From Diphasiastrum complanatum (Eukaryota; Streptophyta; Lycopodiopsida; Lycopodiales; Lycopodiaceae), in NCBI GenBank assembly GCA_029204225.1, contig CM055111.1, positions 5,688,361-5,752,360 on the forward strand: DNA of 64,000 bases. Reading direction: 5' to 3'. Positions 24,001 to 36,000 of this stretch are shown here, piece after piece. Each line of letters opens with the position of its first letter. Position 1 is the first letter of the stretch. The notes below the pieces were generated by a model. The model saw only the letters and a list, made by a program, of their open reading frames with translations. It was not told the origin of the DNA and did not search any database. The position numbers were made by a program, and so were the translations under genes.

Positions 24001-27000
24001 GCACAGCGGATTTGCTAGTTATGCTCGATGCCAGAGGTAGAGGATGAGTCACATTTCATTTTTAGATGTCCTATATACTATGAGATCCAAGGCCGTTATT
24101 ATTGTCTTTAAAGAGACACTCTTCTCTCCCTTGGCTCTTTCTTGGCATATCCAGACCCTAGGTGTGTGGGACTCTTACTGAGAGAGATGTTTACGTTACG
24201 ACCTTTGGAGGCAGATGATGTTTATAGTCAGACTCTCATCACACATTTCCTACAGAAGAGGGATAGAGAGGAGGTATTAAAGGATGAGATTGATATCCCA
24301 ACACGGCAAAAGGCTGTGAAGACTCAACGGCCACCTACCAGACCAAGACGTGCAGTCCGTTCATCACCAACAGCCAGAGCCTCACGACGGCCTTCTTATC
24401 ACGCACGTCAGCCTCGAGTGGTCACCTCACAGCCTATCACTCGCTATTTCAGATTAGTGATTTTGGTTTTTTCTCGAATTGGAGTCCTGGGGGACGATTT
24501 ACGTTGACTGGAATATCGAGGAGTAATTGATTAACTTGACACTAGAGACCTGATACCCATGTCTAGGATTATCCACAATCCTCAGTAACTAGAAATGGCC
24601 CAAACAGTACTTATTTCTGAAGTGCAACCAATTACACTTGGGTTATTTTTCTCTGTGAAACCATTTTTTAAGTTATCTTCTTACTTTCTGCTACATCTTT
24701 GCAAATAGTACTGGATTCTTGAGACAAACTAAGTCTGGCACCACAAAATTTATCAAGCATCATAGTAAAGACGAACTTATGTTATGCAAAAGGAATCGAC
24801 ATATAGAATCAAAGAGGAAGGAATTGCTTTCAAACATGCAGGCACTCCATTAGCAAATGAATTTACTATAAAAAACAGTCTCTTCAATTGTCTCTTTATA
24901 AAAGGCCATCGAAACTGACTCACAGAAAAATTAGTGATGGAATTGCAACCAGAGAATAAGAGCAAACTTTGCATCTCCTTGTAGAGGACAAAAAGAAAGC
25001 TTTAAGTAAGGCAATTAAAGTACCGAACGTGTACACTAAAGTGGTAAAGATTCCAAATTGGAAACCATATAGTCACTAGAAATTCTGGGAGAAAATTTTG
25101 GAAGTACTGAAAGCAAACACCACGGTACATACCATCCGCTACCTTGCTAGAGTTAGCAAAATGGAAAAACCTTTTATTCAAGCGCTTGCAACTAAATTTC
25201 ACTAATACAAGTCCTCAACAGTTAGACATACTCCTCAGAAAGGGTTGAAGGGCGCTGGGTCAATGGATCTGCTGAGAGTCGCACTGGACAGTTGAGCGAA
25301 AGTTGAATTAATTCAGCAACTTCCTCCGTCATTGTTGCAGAAAACAGCATTGTCTGTCGTCGCTTTGGGCAAAGGCGCACCTGAAAATCGAGATAAAATA
25401 GGATGCAAATTTTTCAAAATCAGGTATTTATCACTTGCTTCTTTTGCTTTACAGTGAACATCTGCTTCAACAAACACACTGAAGAATGGCCTCATATTCA
25501 GCACAGCTTTTGTTGCAAGTAAGGCTTTTATCCAGTACTCACACATTTTACATTCGTTTTAGAAGTTGATCATGCTACAGTCGTAATTGGATTTAAACCA
25601 GAAAAGATAGTATAAAATTTCTTATTGTGGACCTAATTCATATGACAGCAAAATTTTGGGAGCTCAAACGTCCTACAGGATGAACAGGCTATGAAATTTA
25701 TGAAACATTTGTTTTTGACAGAAAAAAACTGTTGAGGAGTTGGCATATAAACGCCTCTCGCCCACATGAAAATGCTAATTAATCATTAACAAAGAAGTTG
25801 CATTGCCTACAAAACTAACCATCATATAGGACCGACTAAAAACTAAGGTTGAAAGTTTCTTTGCTTTAAATATATACATAGACAATGTACCAAAAACCAA
25901 CAGTTTGTTTTGCTTCAAGTGAATCAGTTTGAAAATTTTTGTATATAGGTGCATGTTACTGTCTATTATTTTGTATTGAATTCCATGTAGGGTCGCTTCA
26001 CTTTCCAGAGCACTTTGTTCAAATTGCTTTACATAGCACACAATTAGGTAGACACATCTCTTATCTTTGAGTTTTACATTTCTTCTTCCATAATTTGTTG
26101 TTTAAGGCTGACCTTGGCGTTTAGCTTGTGAAGTTTATATTTAATCCATGATATAATGGATAGTCGCCATTGAATCATGGTCCATATCTGATAGATCAAC
26201 TTATAGGGATCAGGGCCATCTACCATCAGGGAGGCTCAAAGTTGAGATCATTCAACATAAAACAAAATAAGAAATAACAAGCTAAATAGATGAAGCATAC
26301 TTGTGCTGAGCACCAGGAAAAAGCTGTATGGCAATGTTTGAAGAATTGAATCCTAACTACTATGACAATCTAACTGAAAAATTACTCATAATACAAACAA
26401 AACAAAAAAGTGATAACAACTGTTCCTCCACCCATAGACACAAATATGTAATACTACCAAGCATCACAACGTAATAGGTATAGGTATACACATGCATAAG
26501 CATCTAGATTATTCATTCCATCTATACAATATTTACTAGAATTCTAAATTTCTAGCGCATGGAGAGCTTGGAAAGAGGGTACTGGACAGGAGAAAGGGGG
26601 TGCAATCAATCTCCAAGAACTCACACGTGTGGAAACACCCCACTCGGTGATGGAGAGCCAGTGCTGGGAGAGCACTTGTGTAAAGGGGTAGCTGGATTGG
26701 TTGTTGTCTTCTCTTTTTTGAGATTGATGCATGTGCTTTCTAGTCTTGCATCATCATTTTTCCTTTGACAATCTACACTACTTAATGTCAAGTATTCAGC
26801 TTACTTGACCAAGGGCACAAGCCCCACCTGCAGTTAGCAGGGTGTTAAGTGAGGCAATCAGTAAACCCGGGGGGGGGGGGGGGGGGGGGGGGGTGGTTGA
26901 ACTTACTAGTTATGGACTCGGCTCATTACATTCGCCGCGTCCATTCTTTTATTCTTTATTATGCATAAGCAGGCCTATGGGCCCTTTATATTCATGTACT

Positions 27001-30000
27001 AGCCTTGAGCCCTATTTAATCACAGGACTTGGTCATATTGATTTGGAGTGGGGGTCCTCTTATTGGGGGGGTGCACTATTTTCCCTCCAAATCTTCTGCT
27101 TCCCTCTATTTTTGAATTCCTACGTTGGGGTTCATTGGTACGATATATGTAGGGCAGCATTATAGTCTTTTATTCGGTTGATGATGATTGCTCTTCTTTA
27201 GTCTCGTTAAATATTCTCTCTTTTATGCTTTCTAGCCTAAGTCCTGCTTTCTAGCATAGCCAGTGAATCTTAGCTTGTAACTTGGTATCAGACACTTTCC
27301 TTGGCATAGGGTTAGTGCATATTTTCAGATTTAATTTCTCCAGGAGGGCGCCCATCTGCAGCCTACATTTTCAGCTTACGGATCTACCTTTTTGCAAGTT
27401 TTTGGCGTTGTTTGGAGGAGGATCAGCGCCCATTTTCAGCCCATCTGCATTTGCTCTTTTGCTGGTTTTTCGCCGTCGTTTGGAGGAGGACCAGCGCCCA
27501 TTTTCAGCCAATTCATTGCCCATTTTTTCAGCCATTTCCAACGCCCATTTCCAGCTTGTTTTGACAGGATTTCGGTGGCTTGTTGGCACCTGTATTGGCT
27601 TCATCATCTTCAACTTTTCACCTATCTTGTTGGCACTACCGTTGGACGAAGGATCGCCACCCACCTAGGTACTTTGCTTGCTATTTCGTTTTCCTTGCAC
27701 ACTTTTTGCTATCCCTTTTTACCATTTTTCAGCACCCATTTGCTGCCATTTCCAGCGCCCATCTCCTGCTATTTCTCTTGCCAATTTGCACCTATTTTTT
27801 GCACCCATTTGCTGCCATTTTTGGCGCATATCTACTAGTATTTCCAGCGCAGTATTCCCTCCTCATTTTTGCCATTTTGCTGTCCCAAAACCCAGCCTTT
27901 TTGCCTCTTTTCCAGCACCCTCTTACCTCTTCACTTTTGCCCATTTGCTGTCCAAACTTTTAGCCCATTTCCAGCCTTCTTTCAGCCCCTTATTTGGCTG
28001 TCCTAGTCCATCTTTCTTGACTGTTTTTGTGCCATTTCGATGATTTTTGGAAGATAGACTAAGTTGGGGTGACGACGAAAGTCCTCTCCCTCAGGTTTTG
28101 TCTTTTCCTTATCATAAATGGCCCTCGGCGGACGATTACGATCATTTAACGCACATTGATGCTCGCATGGATCGTCTTAAGAGTCGTATCGATCGTGTCC
28201 TTTCTAATCTTGAGACCATTTTGCCTCTAGGGGATACCACACTGCCAAAGACCCTTCATTGTCTTGGCAAAGCCCCTGCATTCCCCATACCAAGTTCGAC
28301 TACTACCTCTCTCTTCATCTTCAGGAGGTGCTTTTGGTAGCATGTTCGGTCAGTCTAACAAATTCCAAGGCCTAGCTATGGAATATCAGAACAGCAAAGT
28401 AAGCACACTATGAAAGCTTGACAAAACCAGCTATGGAGTAGAACACAAAAGCAGAGAGAGAGGACTTCGGGTGTACTATGTACATAAATGTTTTACCCCC
28501 ATGTCTTATGCACAACTTACAAGTTACAAGTATACAAGCCTTAAGGGGCAAAATAGGCATTTATTTCAACACCCCCCCTCAATGGCTATTTTGTTCATAC
28601 CAACACCTAGCATGCTACGAAATTTTTCTCTACTAAGTGCCTTAGTAAAGATATCTGTTGCTTGATCGTTGGTATCGCAGTACTTCAGCTGAATTTCTCC
28701 GCTTTGTATCTTCTCTCGTAAGAAGTGCTGATCCACCTCAATATGCTTCATACGAGCATGGTACACAGGATTTTTGGCAAGTTGGATGCAACTCTGGTTG
28801 TCACACTGAAGAATAGTAGGACCATCCTGTGGAATCTACACCTCCCCAAGAAGTCTCCTGAGCCATATTGCCTCGCAGATAGCTTTTGCCGCTGCCCTGT
28901 ACTCCGCCTCTGTCGATGATAAGGTAACTGTGGGTTGTTTCTTGTTGCACCAAGAAATGGCCCCTGAACCAAGGTTGAAAGTGTAACCTGTGGTCGAGTT
29001 TTGATCATCCCTATCACCTGCCCAATCCGAATCGGTAAAGCCTCCAAGCTGAAGCTTTCCGTCATCTGTGTACTCAATCCCATAGCAGGTTATCCCTTTG
29101 ACATACCTCAAAACCCTTTTGGCTGCTTTCCAACGTGCTTCAGTTGGAGAACTCATGACTGAGTGGTGAGATAAATCAGGCTACCCACAAGCTGCCTATA
29201 GTCTCGTCCACAAAAGGAGTGCCATCATCTCTAGATGGCTTACTGCTGGTATCAATGGGCGTAACGGGTTTGCAATCCTGCATGCTGAACCTGTTCAAGA
29301 TCACGAACAGGTTGCAATCCGACTGACTCTTTATGAATTGCTCCTTGGCAAAATAGTCGTCAATACGACTATACCAGGCCCTCGGTGCCTACTTCAAACC
29401 ATATAAGGCCTTCTTAAGTCTGCATACCATACTTTCCTTGCCCTTAACCTCAAAACCTTGTGGCTGTTCCATGTAGACTTCTTCAGCCTACTGTCCATGA
29501 GAAAAGCACTCTTCACGTCCATTTGATGGACCTCCCAACCAAAAAATGCAGCCAATGCTAAAACCAACCTAATAGACCTCATCTTAGCTACCGGTGCAAA
29601 CGTCTCATCATAGTCCAAGCCCTCCTTCTGTGCATAGCCTTTAGCAACCAGCCTTTCCTTATGCTTTTCGATGCTCCCATCCGATTTGTATTTGGTCCTG
29701 TAGACCCACTTACAGCCAATAGGACGCTTCCCTTTTGGTAACTTCACCAAATCCCATGTATCATTCTTGAGAATGGAGTCGTACTCCTCTTGCATAGCAT
29801 GTTGCCATACCTTCTCATCTGCTGCCTCAACGAATGTATGCGGATCTTGTGAATCCAAAATAGTAGTCATAAGTGCATAGTTTGTCTCCTGATGTTCATG
29901 CTGCTGGGCTTGCCTTTGAGACCTCCTAGCCCCGGGACTGTTGCTCTCTCCCTCATCCAATATCAAACCATCCTGCACAGTTTGCCAATACCACTTGGAA

Positions 30001-33000
30001 AACTTCTTCCTTGCAGTTGGTGATGAAGACGGTGAATAGGACTCAACAAATTTGCCCCTTTCCTTCCGCTTCCTAGCCTCCTCGGATTCTTCCTCTTGAT
30101 CACTCATATGATCATCCTGAGGCTCCCCAATATATGGATGTGGATCATCAAGTATTGGCACAAATTCACTTGTACCATCCTCCATCTCAAGTTCCTCTAT
30201 AGGAGGCGTTTGATCTTCTTCAAAGATCACATCTCGACTTATGATTCTCTTCTTGCTAGTAAGATCGTAAAGTCGGTAAGCTTTGCTTTCTTCACTGTAT
30301 CCCAAGAAAATACTTTGCTGATTTTGCATCCAGCTTCTTCCTGTTATCCTTGGGAATATGGGCATAGGCCGTACAACCAAACACTCGCAAAGCGCCCACC
30401 TTGGGCTTGATGCCGCTAAATGCCTCTTCTGGAGTCTTGCCTTCCACAGCTTTTGCTGGACTTCTATTCAACAGAAACACTGCTATGTGCATTGCCTCGC
30501 CCCAAAAAGAGTTGGGCAACCCCTTTGCCTTGAGCATGCACCTTGCACACTCCACAATAGTTCGGTTCTTTCTCTCTGCTACGCCGTTTTGCTGAGGGGT
30601 ATGAGGAGCTGTAAGCTGCCTTTTGATCCCATTGGCCTTGCAAAATTCCACAAATTCTGCCTTAATGAACTCTCCACCACCGTCTGACCTGAGCATCTTT
30701 ATCTTCTTTCCTGAATGTTCTTCTACCAAAGCTCTGAAATGCAGGAAGTACTTGAATGCTTCAGATTTTAACTTCAAGAAATAAATCCAAATCTTGCGTG
30801 AGAAGTCGTCAATAAAGGTCATAAAGTGATATGCCCCCCCCTGCAAATTTGGTTTGGGTCTGAATGTACCAAGTCAAGTATGCCTGCTGCCCCTGCCCTG
30901 GTGGTGCTCTCCTTGGGAAACTTATGTCTTTGTTGTTTTCCCATAGCGCAATCCTCGCAAACTGAAGAGCTTGGCTTACCAACTGGAAGCCCCTCCACCA
31001 TATGATGCTGGTTCAACACCTGCATGCTTTGGTGGCCAAGATGTCCATACCTCTCATGCCACAATCTATCCACATCATTTCCTTTTGTTGTATAAGCATG
31101 CTGACTAGGGATGGAAGTGTACAACCTGTATAGATTATCTTCCTGCAATCCTTTGGCCACAACCTTCATATTATCACTCAAGTCCAACATAAGACAAGAA
31201 GTAGCATCAAATTCTACTTTCATATTTTGTTGAGTGATAGCTCCTACTGAAAGAAGATTTTTAGCAAGTCCTGGTACATATAAGACATTCTTAATGACTT
31301 TGACTTCTCCTGATGGAAGCTTCACAGGTACTGTGCCCTTTCCCTCGACCTTGTGTGTTGAGTTGTCACCTAGGCACACCTCTTGTCCATCACAAATCCC
31401 CACAAAAGTATCAAACCAATCCCTATGAGGGGTCATGTGCTTTGAAGCACCTGAGTCAATGTACCAACCACCTGTTGCAGCTTGTGAGGCCAATGCAACA
31501 GAGAATAACTCAGCTTGCCTTATGTCACTCTGCTCCTCTCTTGCAACACTCTCAACAACATTTACTCCTTGCTTCTTTGTGCCCTTCTTTTGGTTTGCAA
31601 GCTTCTTCCTGCACTCAAAAGCAAAGTGTCCATATTTACCATAGTAATTGCAATTCCCCTTCCTTTGAGGTGTGGAAGAAGTATTTGAGAATTGTGCTTC
31701 TGACATCTGCAAGTTCTCCATTCCTTGCTCAAGTGTTTGTGGTGCTCCTTTGTTCTTGCCTTTACCTTTCTTCTTATCCTTGGTTGGATTTTGCTTCCTA
31801 TTAGAAGCAAAGGCATGCTCCTGGAAATCTTCCCTCTTGGAGAGATTAACTCTCCTCATCTCCTCCTGTAACAAGAGACCATAGACTTCTTCATAGGTAG
31901 GGATCTTCTCTCTCACAGATATCATCATCACAAAGTTCTGATAAGCATATGACAAGCTATTCAGAACTATTGGCACCAAGTCTTTGTCAGCAATGGACTC
32001 TCCAAGTACAGAAAGCTGATATCTAATATCCTGAATCTTCGTAAGATGATCAGTAACTGTCTCCCCTGTCTCCATTCTGAGAGTATACAACTTGTTCTTC
32101 AAGTAGAGAAACCTAGTTGTACTTCCTATCTCATACAATGCACAAAGAATGTGCCATGCATCCACAGGCCCTTGGGCTGACCTGATTAGAGGAATCACAT
32201 TATCCCTCACTGACATGTTGATGATCCTGTGTGCCTTTTCCCTTCTCTTGATATAGTCCTTTAGTTCAAGTTCAGATGTTGGAACAAGCTCCTCAACTAT
32301 CAGCTTCCAACATTCTTTGTCTTCAAGAATGTTCTTGATCTTGAATTTCCATATGCTAAAGTTAGTGCCATCAAGCTGGCTAGCTTCACTCAGCATGCTC
32401 TCTGCAAGACTAGACATAGTTGGATAGAAATAAAACACAAAAGGCAAACTGGGGTTTTCACCCAACTAGGGTATGCAGCCACTTGCTCAATAACCCTCAG
32501 CTTCTAGATTTGAAACTATCCCCCTGTATGGCTGTCCTAGCCCTTGTCCAAGATCCACTCAGAACTTTCACTGAAGTCCCCACTGTAGAAAGCGCCCTCC
32601 ATAGTCCTGGCTGTCCAAAAAGACTCCAAAAATTGTCCCAAATTAGAAACTTTTTGGCTCCCTGTACTCCCCTTGCCAACAGTACTCCAACCATGCAGAT
32701 AGCACAGAGATCAAATGCCCCTACAAAAAGTGCTCCCTCCTCAAAGGGAAGCTGCTCTCCAGGAATGGCAGGAATCTTATCAAAACAGGTCCAAGCTTTC
32801 ACCACACCACAGGCAACATAACCTGCTCTGATACCATGACAAATTCCAAGGCCTAGCTATGGATTATCATAACAGCATAGTAAGCACACTATGAAAGCTT
32901 GAAAAAACCAGCTATGGAGTAGAACACAAAAGCAAGAGAGAGAGGACTTCAAAGCTCACACAACTTGAATGATTATTCAAAGTGTAGTAGGGCGTGGAAA

Positions 33001-36000
33001 CCCCTCCAAACTTCGGGCTACATTTAGCATGTAATGTATAGAGGTGGTGTCTTGCTAATTCTAGCTCTAGAACCCACATGGGTCCTCAACCTAAAAAATC
33101 TGATTAGATAGTTTTTACCAAAAATAGCACTGTTGAACCTTCGCCGAGTTAACCTTCACCTAAGGAACCTTCACCACTTCTATTTTTAGGCTCTGATTTT
33201 CCAAATCAAGTCTCTGTCAAATTTTTTATTTAATCTAATGAAGTACTCCATGTCGGAGCAGCTTGGAAAAGTGAACAAAAAAATATCACCCTGCCGATAC
33301 AACATAGACAATTTCCTAAAGAAGCAGCCGTGATAGATGGCAGTTCGGGAGTTAACCTGATTTCTACTAGGTATCAATGCATAGGCTAAGTAGATTAGCT
33401 GCAAAGGCTTAAGATTTATTCAATATTACTTGCCTAATTAGCACAAGTGGGGTGTACTATGTACATAAATGTTTTACCCCCATGTCTTATGCACAACTTA
33501 CAAGTTACAAGTATACAAGCCTTAAGGGGCAAAATAGGCATTTATTTCAACACAGTCTTCATATGGTGGTAGTCTTTTTGGCTCTCCTTATGGGTCTCCC
33601 ACACCACCACCAGGATTTCCCTCAATACCACCGGGTTTTCCCTCCCCTACTTTTCTTGGAAGTCATTAGCCACATTTTGCTCGTGATTTTCGTGATCACA
33701 TCTAGCTTACCACTTATTCTGGCTCGTCTGATGCGAATATTTTGGAGACTTGATTCTCTAGATTAGAGACCTATTTTCTTATGTAGCCCAAGACTGAAAC
33801 CCAGAAGGTCCAGTTGGCTGCATTACATTTAGATGGTCGAGCTCAGACTTTGTGGCATGTTCACCGTTTTAGGCCTGCTCGCGAGGGGTTGCATATATGG
33901 CCCACTTTTCGTCATGATCTTCGTATGGCTATGATTGAACCCCAGTGGCTAGTTCGCCAACGTGATCTCTTTCGCAACCTTACCTATACTGGTGAGTTGA
34001 CTGCTTATATAGAAGCTTATTTCATGCTTTATTGCTGCTCTTCGCGGTTCTTTACGATATGATGTGTCATCTTTCCGACCTCCTACTCTCTCTAATGCTA
34101 TTTCCTTGGCCACCACCTTGCAGCATACGTACCCTGAGTTATCCACTTCCTCTCATTTTTCCCGCCCTCGTTTAGGGATGCCTACTATTTCAGTTGCTTC
34201 TCCTACCCCGACTTCTACTACTGTCGTTCCTGCTCGCCCTCCTGCACCCCACTCCACCTTTGTTCGTCGCTATTCAGCCGCAAAGTTTGCTAACATTCAA
34301 CAAAAGCCTCTCTGTCATCGTTGTAAGAGCCCAGACCACATGGCTCGTGACTGTCGTCAGACTCCTGGGCTGTTTTTTACCATGAGGCCATTGCTCCTGA
34401 TAATTTTGACACTTACATCCAGATTCTTGATACTCCTGACCCACCTCCTGATGATGTGTCGGCTGAGCCGCTTCCTGCTGATCCTGCTCCTGCCGCTTGT
34501 CATGCGCAGCTTGCTTATGCTACTTGGGCTGGGCGTCTTGGTCCTTGTTCTATTCGGTTACGTGTCCGCATCTCTGGGCTAGAGTATACTGCTTTGGTAG
34601 ATACATGCAGTACACATTCATTTATTAACGATTACATTTCCACCAGGATTCATGCTACAGCTGATCCTGCTTCCCAGCTTATGCTACTTGGGCTGGGCGT
34701 CCCGGTCCTCGTTCTATTCGGTTACGTGCCGCATCTTGGGGCGAGAGTATATTGCTTTGGTAGATACAGGCAGTACAAATTCATATACTAACAACTACAT
34801 TTCCACCAAGATTGGTTCTACACCTGTTCTTGCTTCCCAGCCTCTCAGTGTTGAGGTTGCTAGCTCCCATTCCTTTCTCGGTTCTCAGATGTTTCAAGGC
34901 TTGGGTTATCACATTGGTGACTTTTCTGGTCAGGCAAATTTCTAAATCATTCCTCTGGAGCACTATGACATTATTTTTGGTGCAGACTGGATCTCCCAAG
35001 TTGGTGCTATTGTTGTGGATCTATCTCAGCAGACACTTTCCTTTACTCATGTTGGTCAGCATCATTCACTTGCTGGTATTGATTCCTAGGGTGACTATCA
35101 GTTGGTTACCGAAAAGCAGCTCTTCTTTCCATTCAAATTACATCAGTTGCTGCTTCTCTTTCACCATCTGTGGGTCCTCTTCCTCAGATGATTTTTGATT
35201 TATTGCATAGGTATTATGTTGTCTTTTCAAAACCTACGTCTTTGCCACCATTACGTGATGTCAACCACCATATAGATCTTATTCGTGGTGCCACCCCCAC
35301 CTTCTCGTGCACCATATCGTATGTCTAAAGTCGAACATGATGAGGTACAACTCCAGATTGCTTCTCTTTTACGTCGGGGCCTCATTGTACCTAGTCATAG
35401 TCCCTTTGGTGCCCCTGTTCTTCTTGTTGCTAAAAAAGATGGGACCAAACGCCTTTGCATTGACTATCGTGCCTCGAACAAGCTTACTATCCATAATCAG
35501 TATCCTATTCCTCATATGGATGACCTTTTTGATCAGATTGGCACTTCTATCTTTTCCAAGATTGACCTTCGTTCTGGATACTATCAGATTAGGATGCATC
35601 CTTCTGATAAGCATCAGACTGCATTTCGTACTCACTTAGGTTTGTATGAGTTTCGTGTTCCTTTGGTGTTCAGAATGGTCTACCCACGTTCCAGAATACT
35701 TTAGTTTATTTTGATGACATTCTTGTTTTTAGTACCTCTTTGTCTAACCATGTGTCGCATCTCTCTTTTGTGTTTGAGTTACTTGTTAAGCATCAGTTGT
35801 TTGCTCAAATGTCGAAATGTTCCTTTGTTGTTGCTGAGATTGAGTTTTTGGGTTTCCTTGTTTGTGATGGTCATAATCGTCTGGATCCTTGGAAGGTCCA
35901 AGCTATTGAGGATTGGTTTGTTCCAACCGACGTTTGTTCTGTTCGTATGTTTTTAGGTATGGCTATCCATCTTTGTTGTCCTGTTAAGTATTTCACCACT

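Larger units (their letters stand above)
28356..33552 (-). mobile_element. Nested copia element with 5-bp target duplication CAGTC
   Basis: CAGTC at 28351-28355 and 33553-33557 flanks the 5,197-bp element exactly. LTRs: 28356-28571 (3' LTR, 216 bp) and 32837-33552 (5' LTR, 716 bp). The 3' LTR lacks an internal stretch of about 500 bp present at 32,951-33,448. Primer-binding site at 32,836-32,822, polypurine tract at 28,582-28,572. Gag, protease, integrase, RT and RNase H are in copia order. Frameshifts and loss of the RT YVDD region make it defective. Confidence 0.95.

Noticed and set aside
28047-28340. A host gene with a short 97-codon ORF
   Set aside because: It lies between gypsy B leader and gag and is cut by the copia insertion; the element context explains it.
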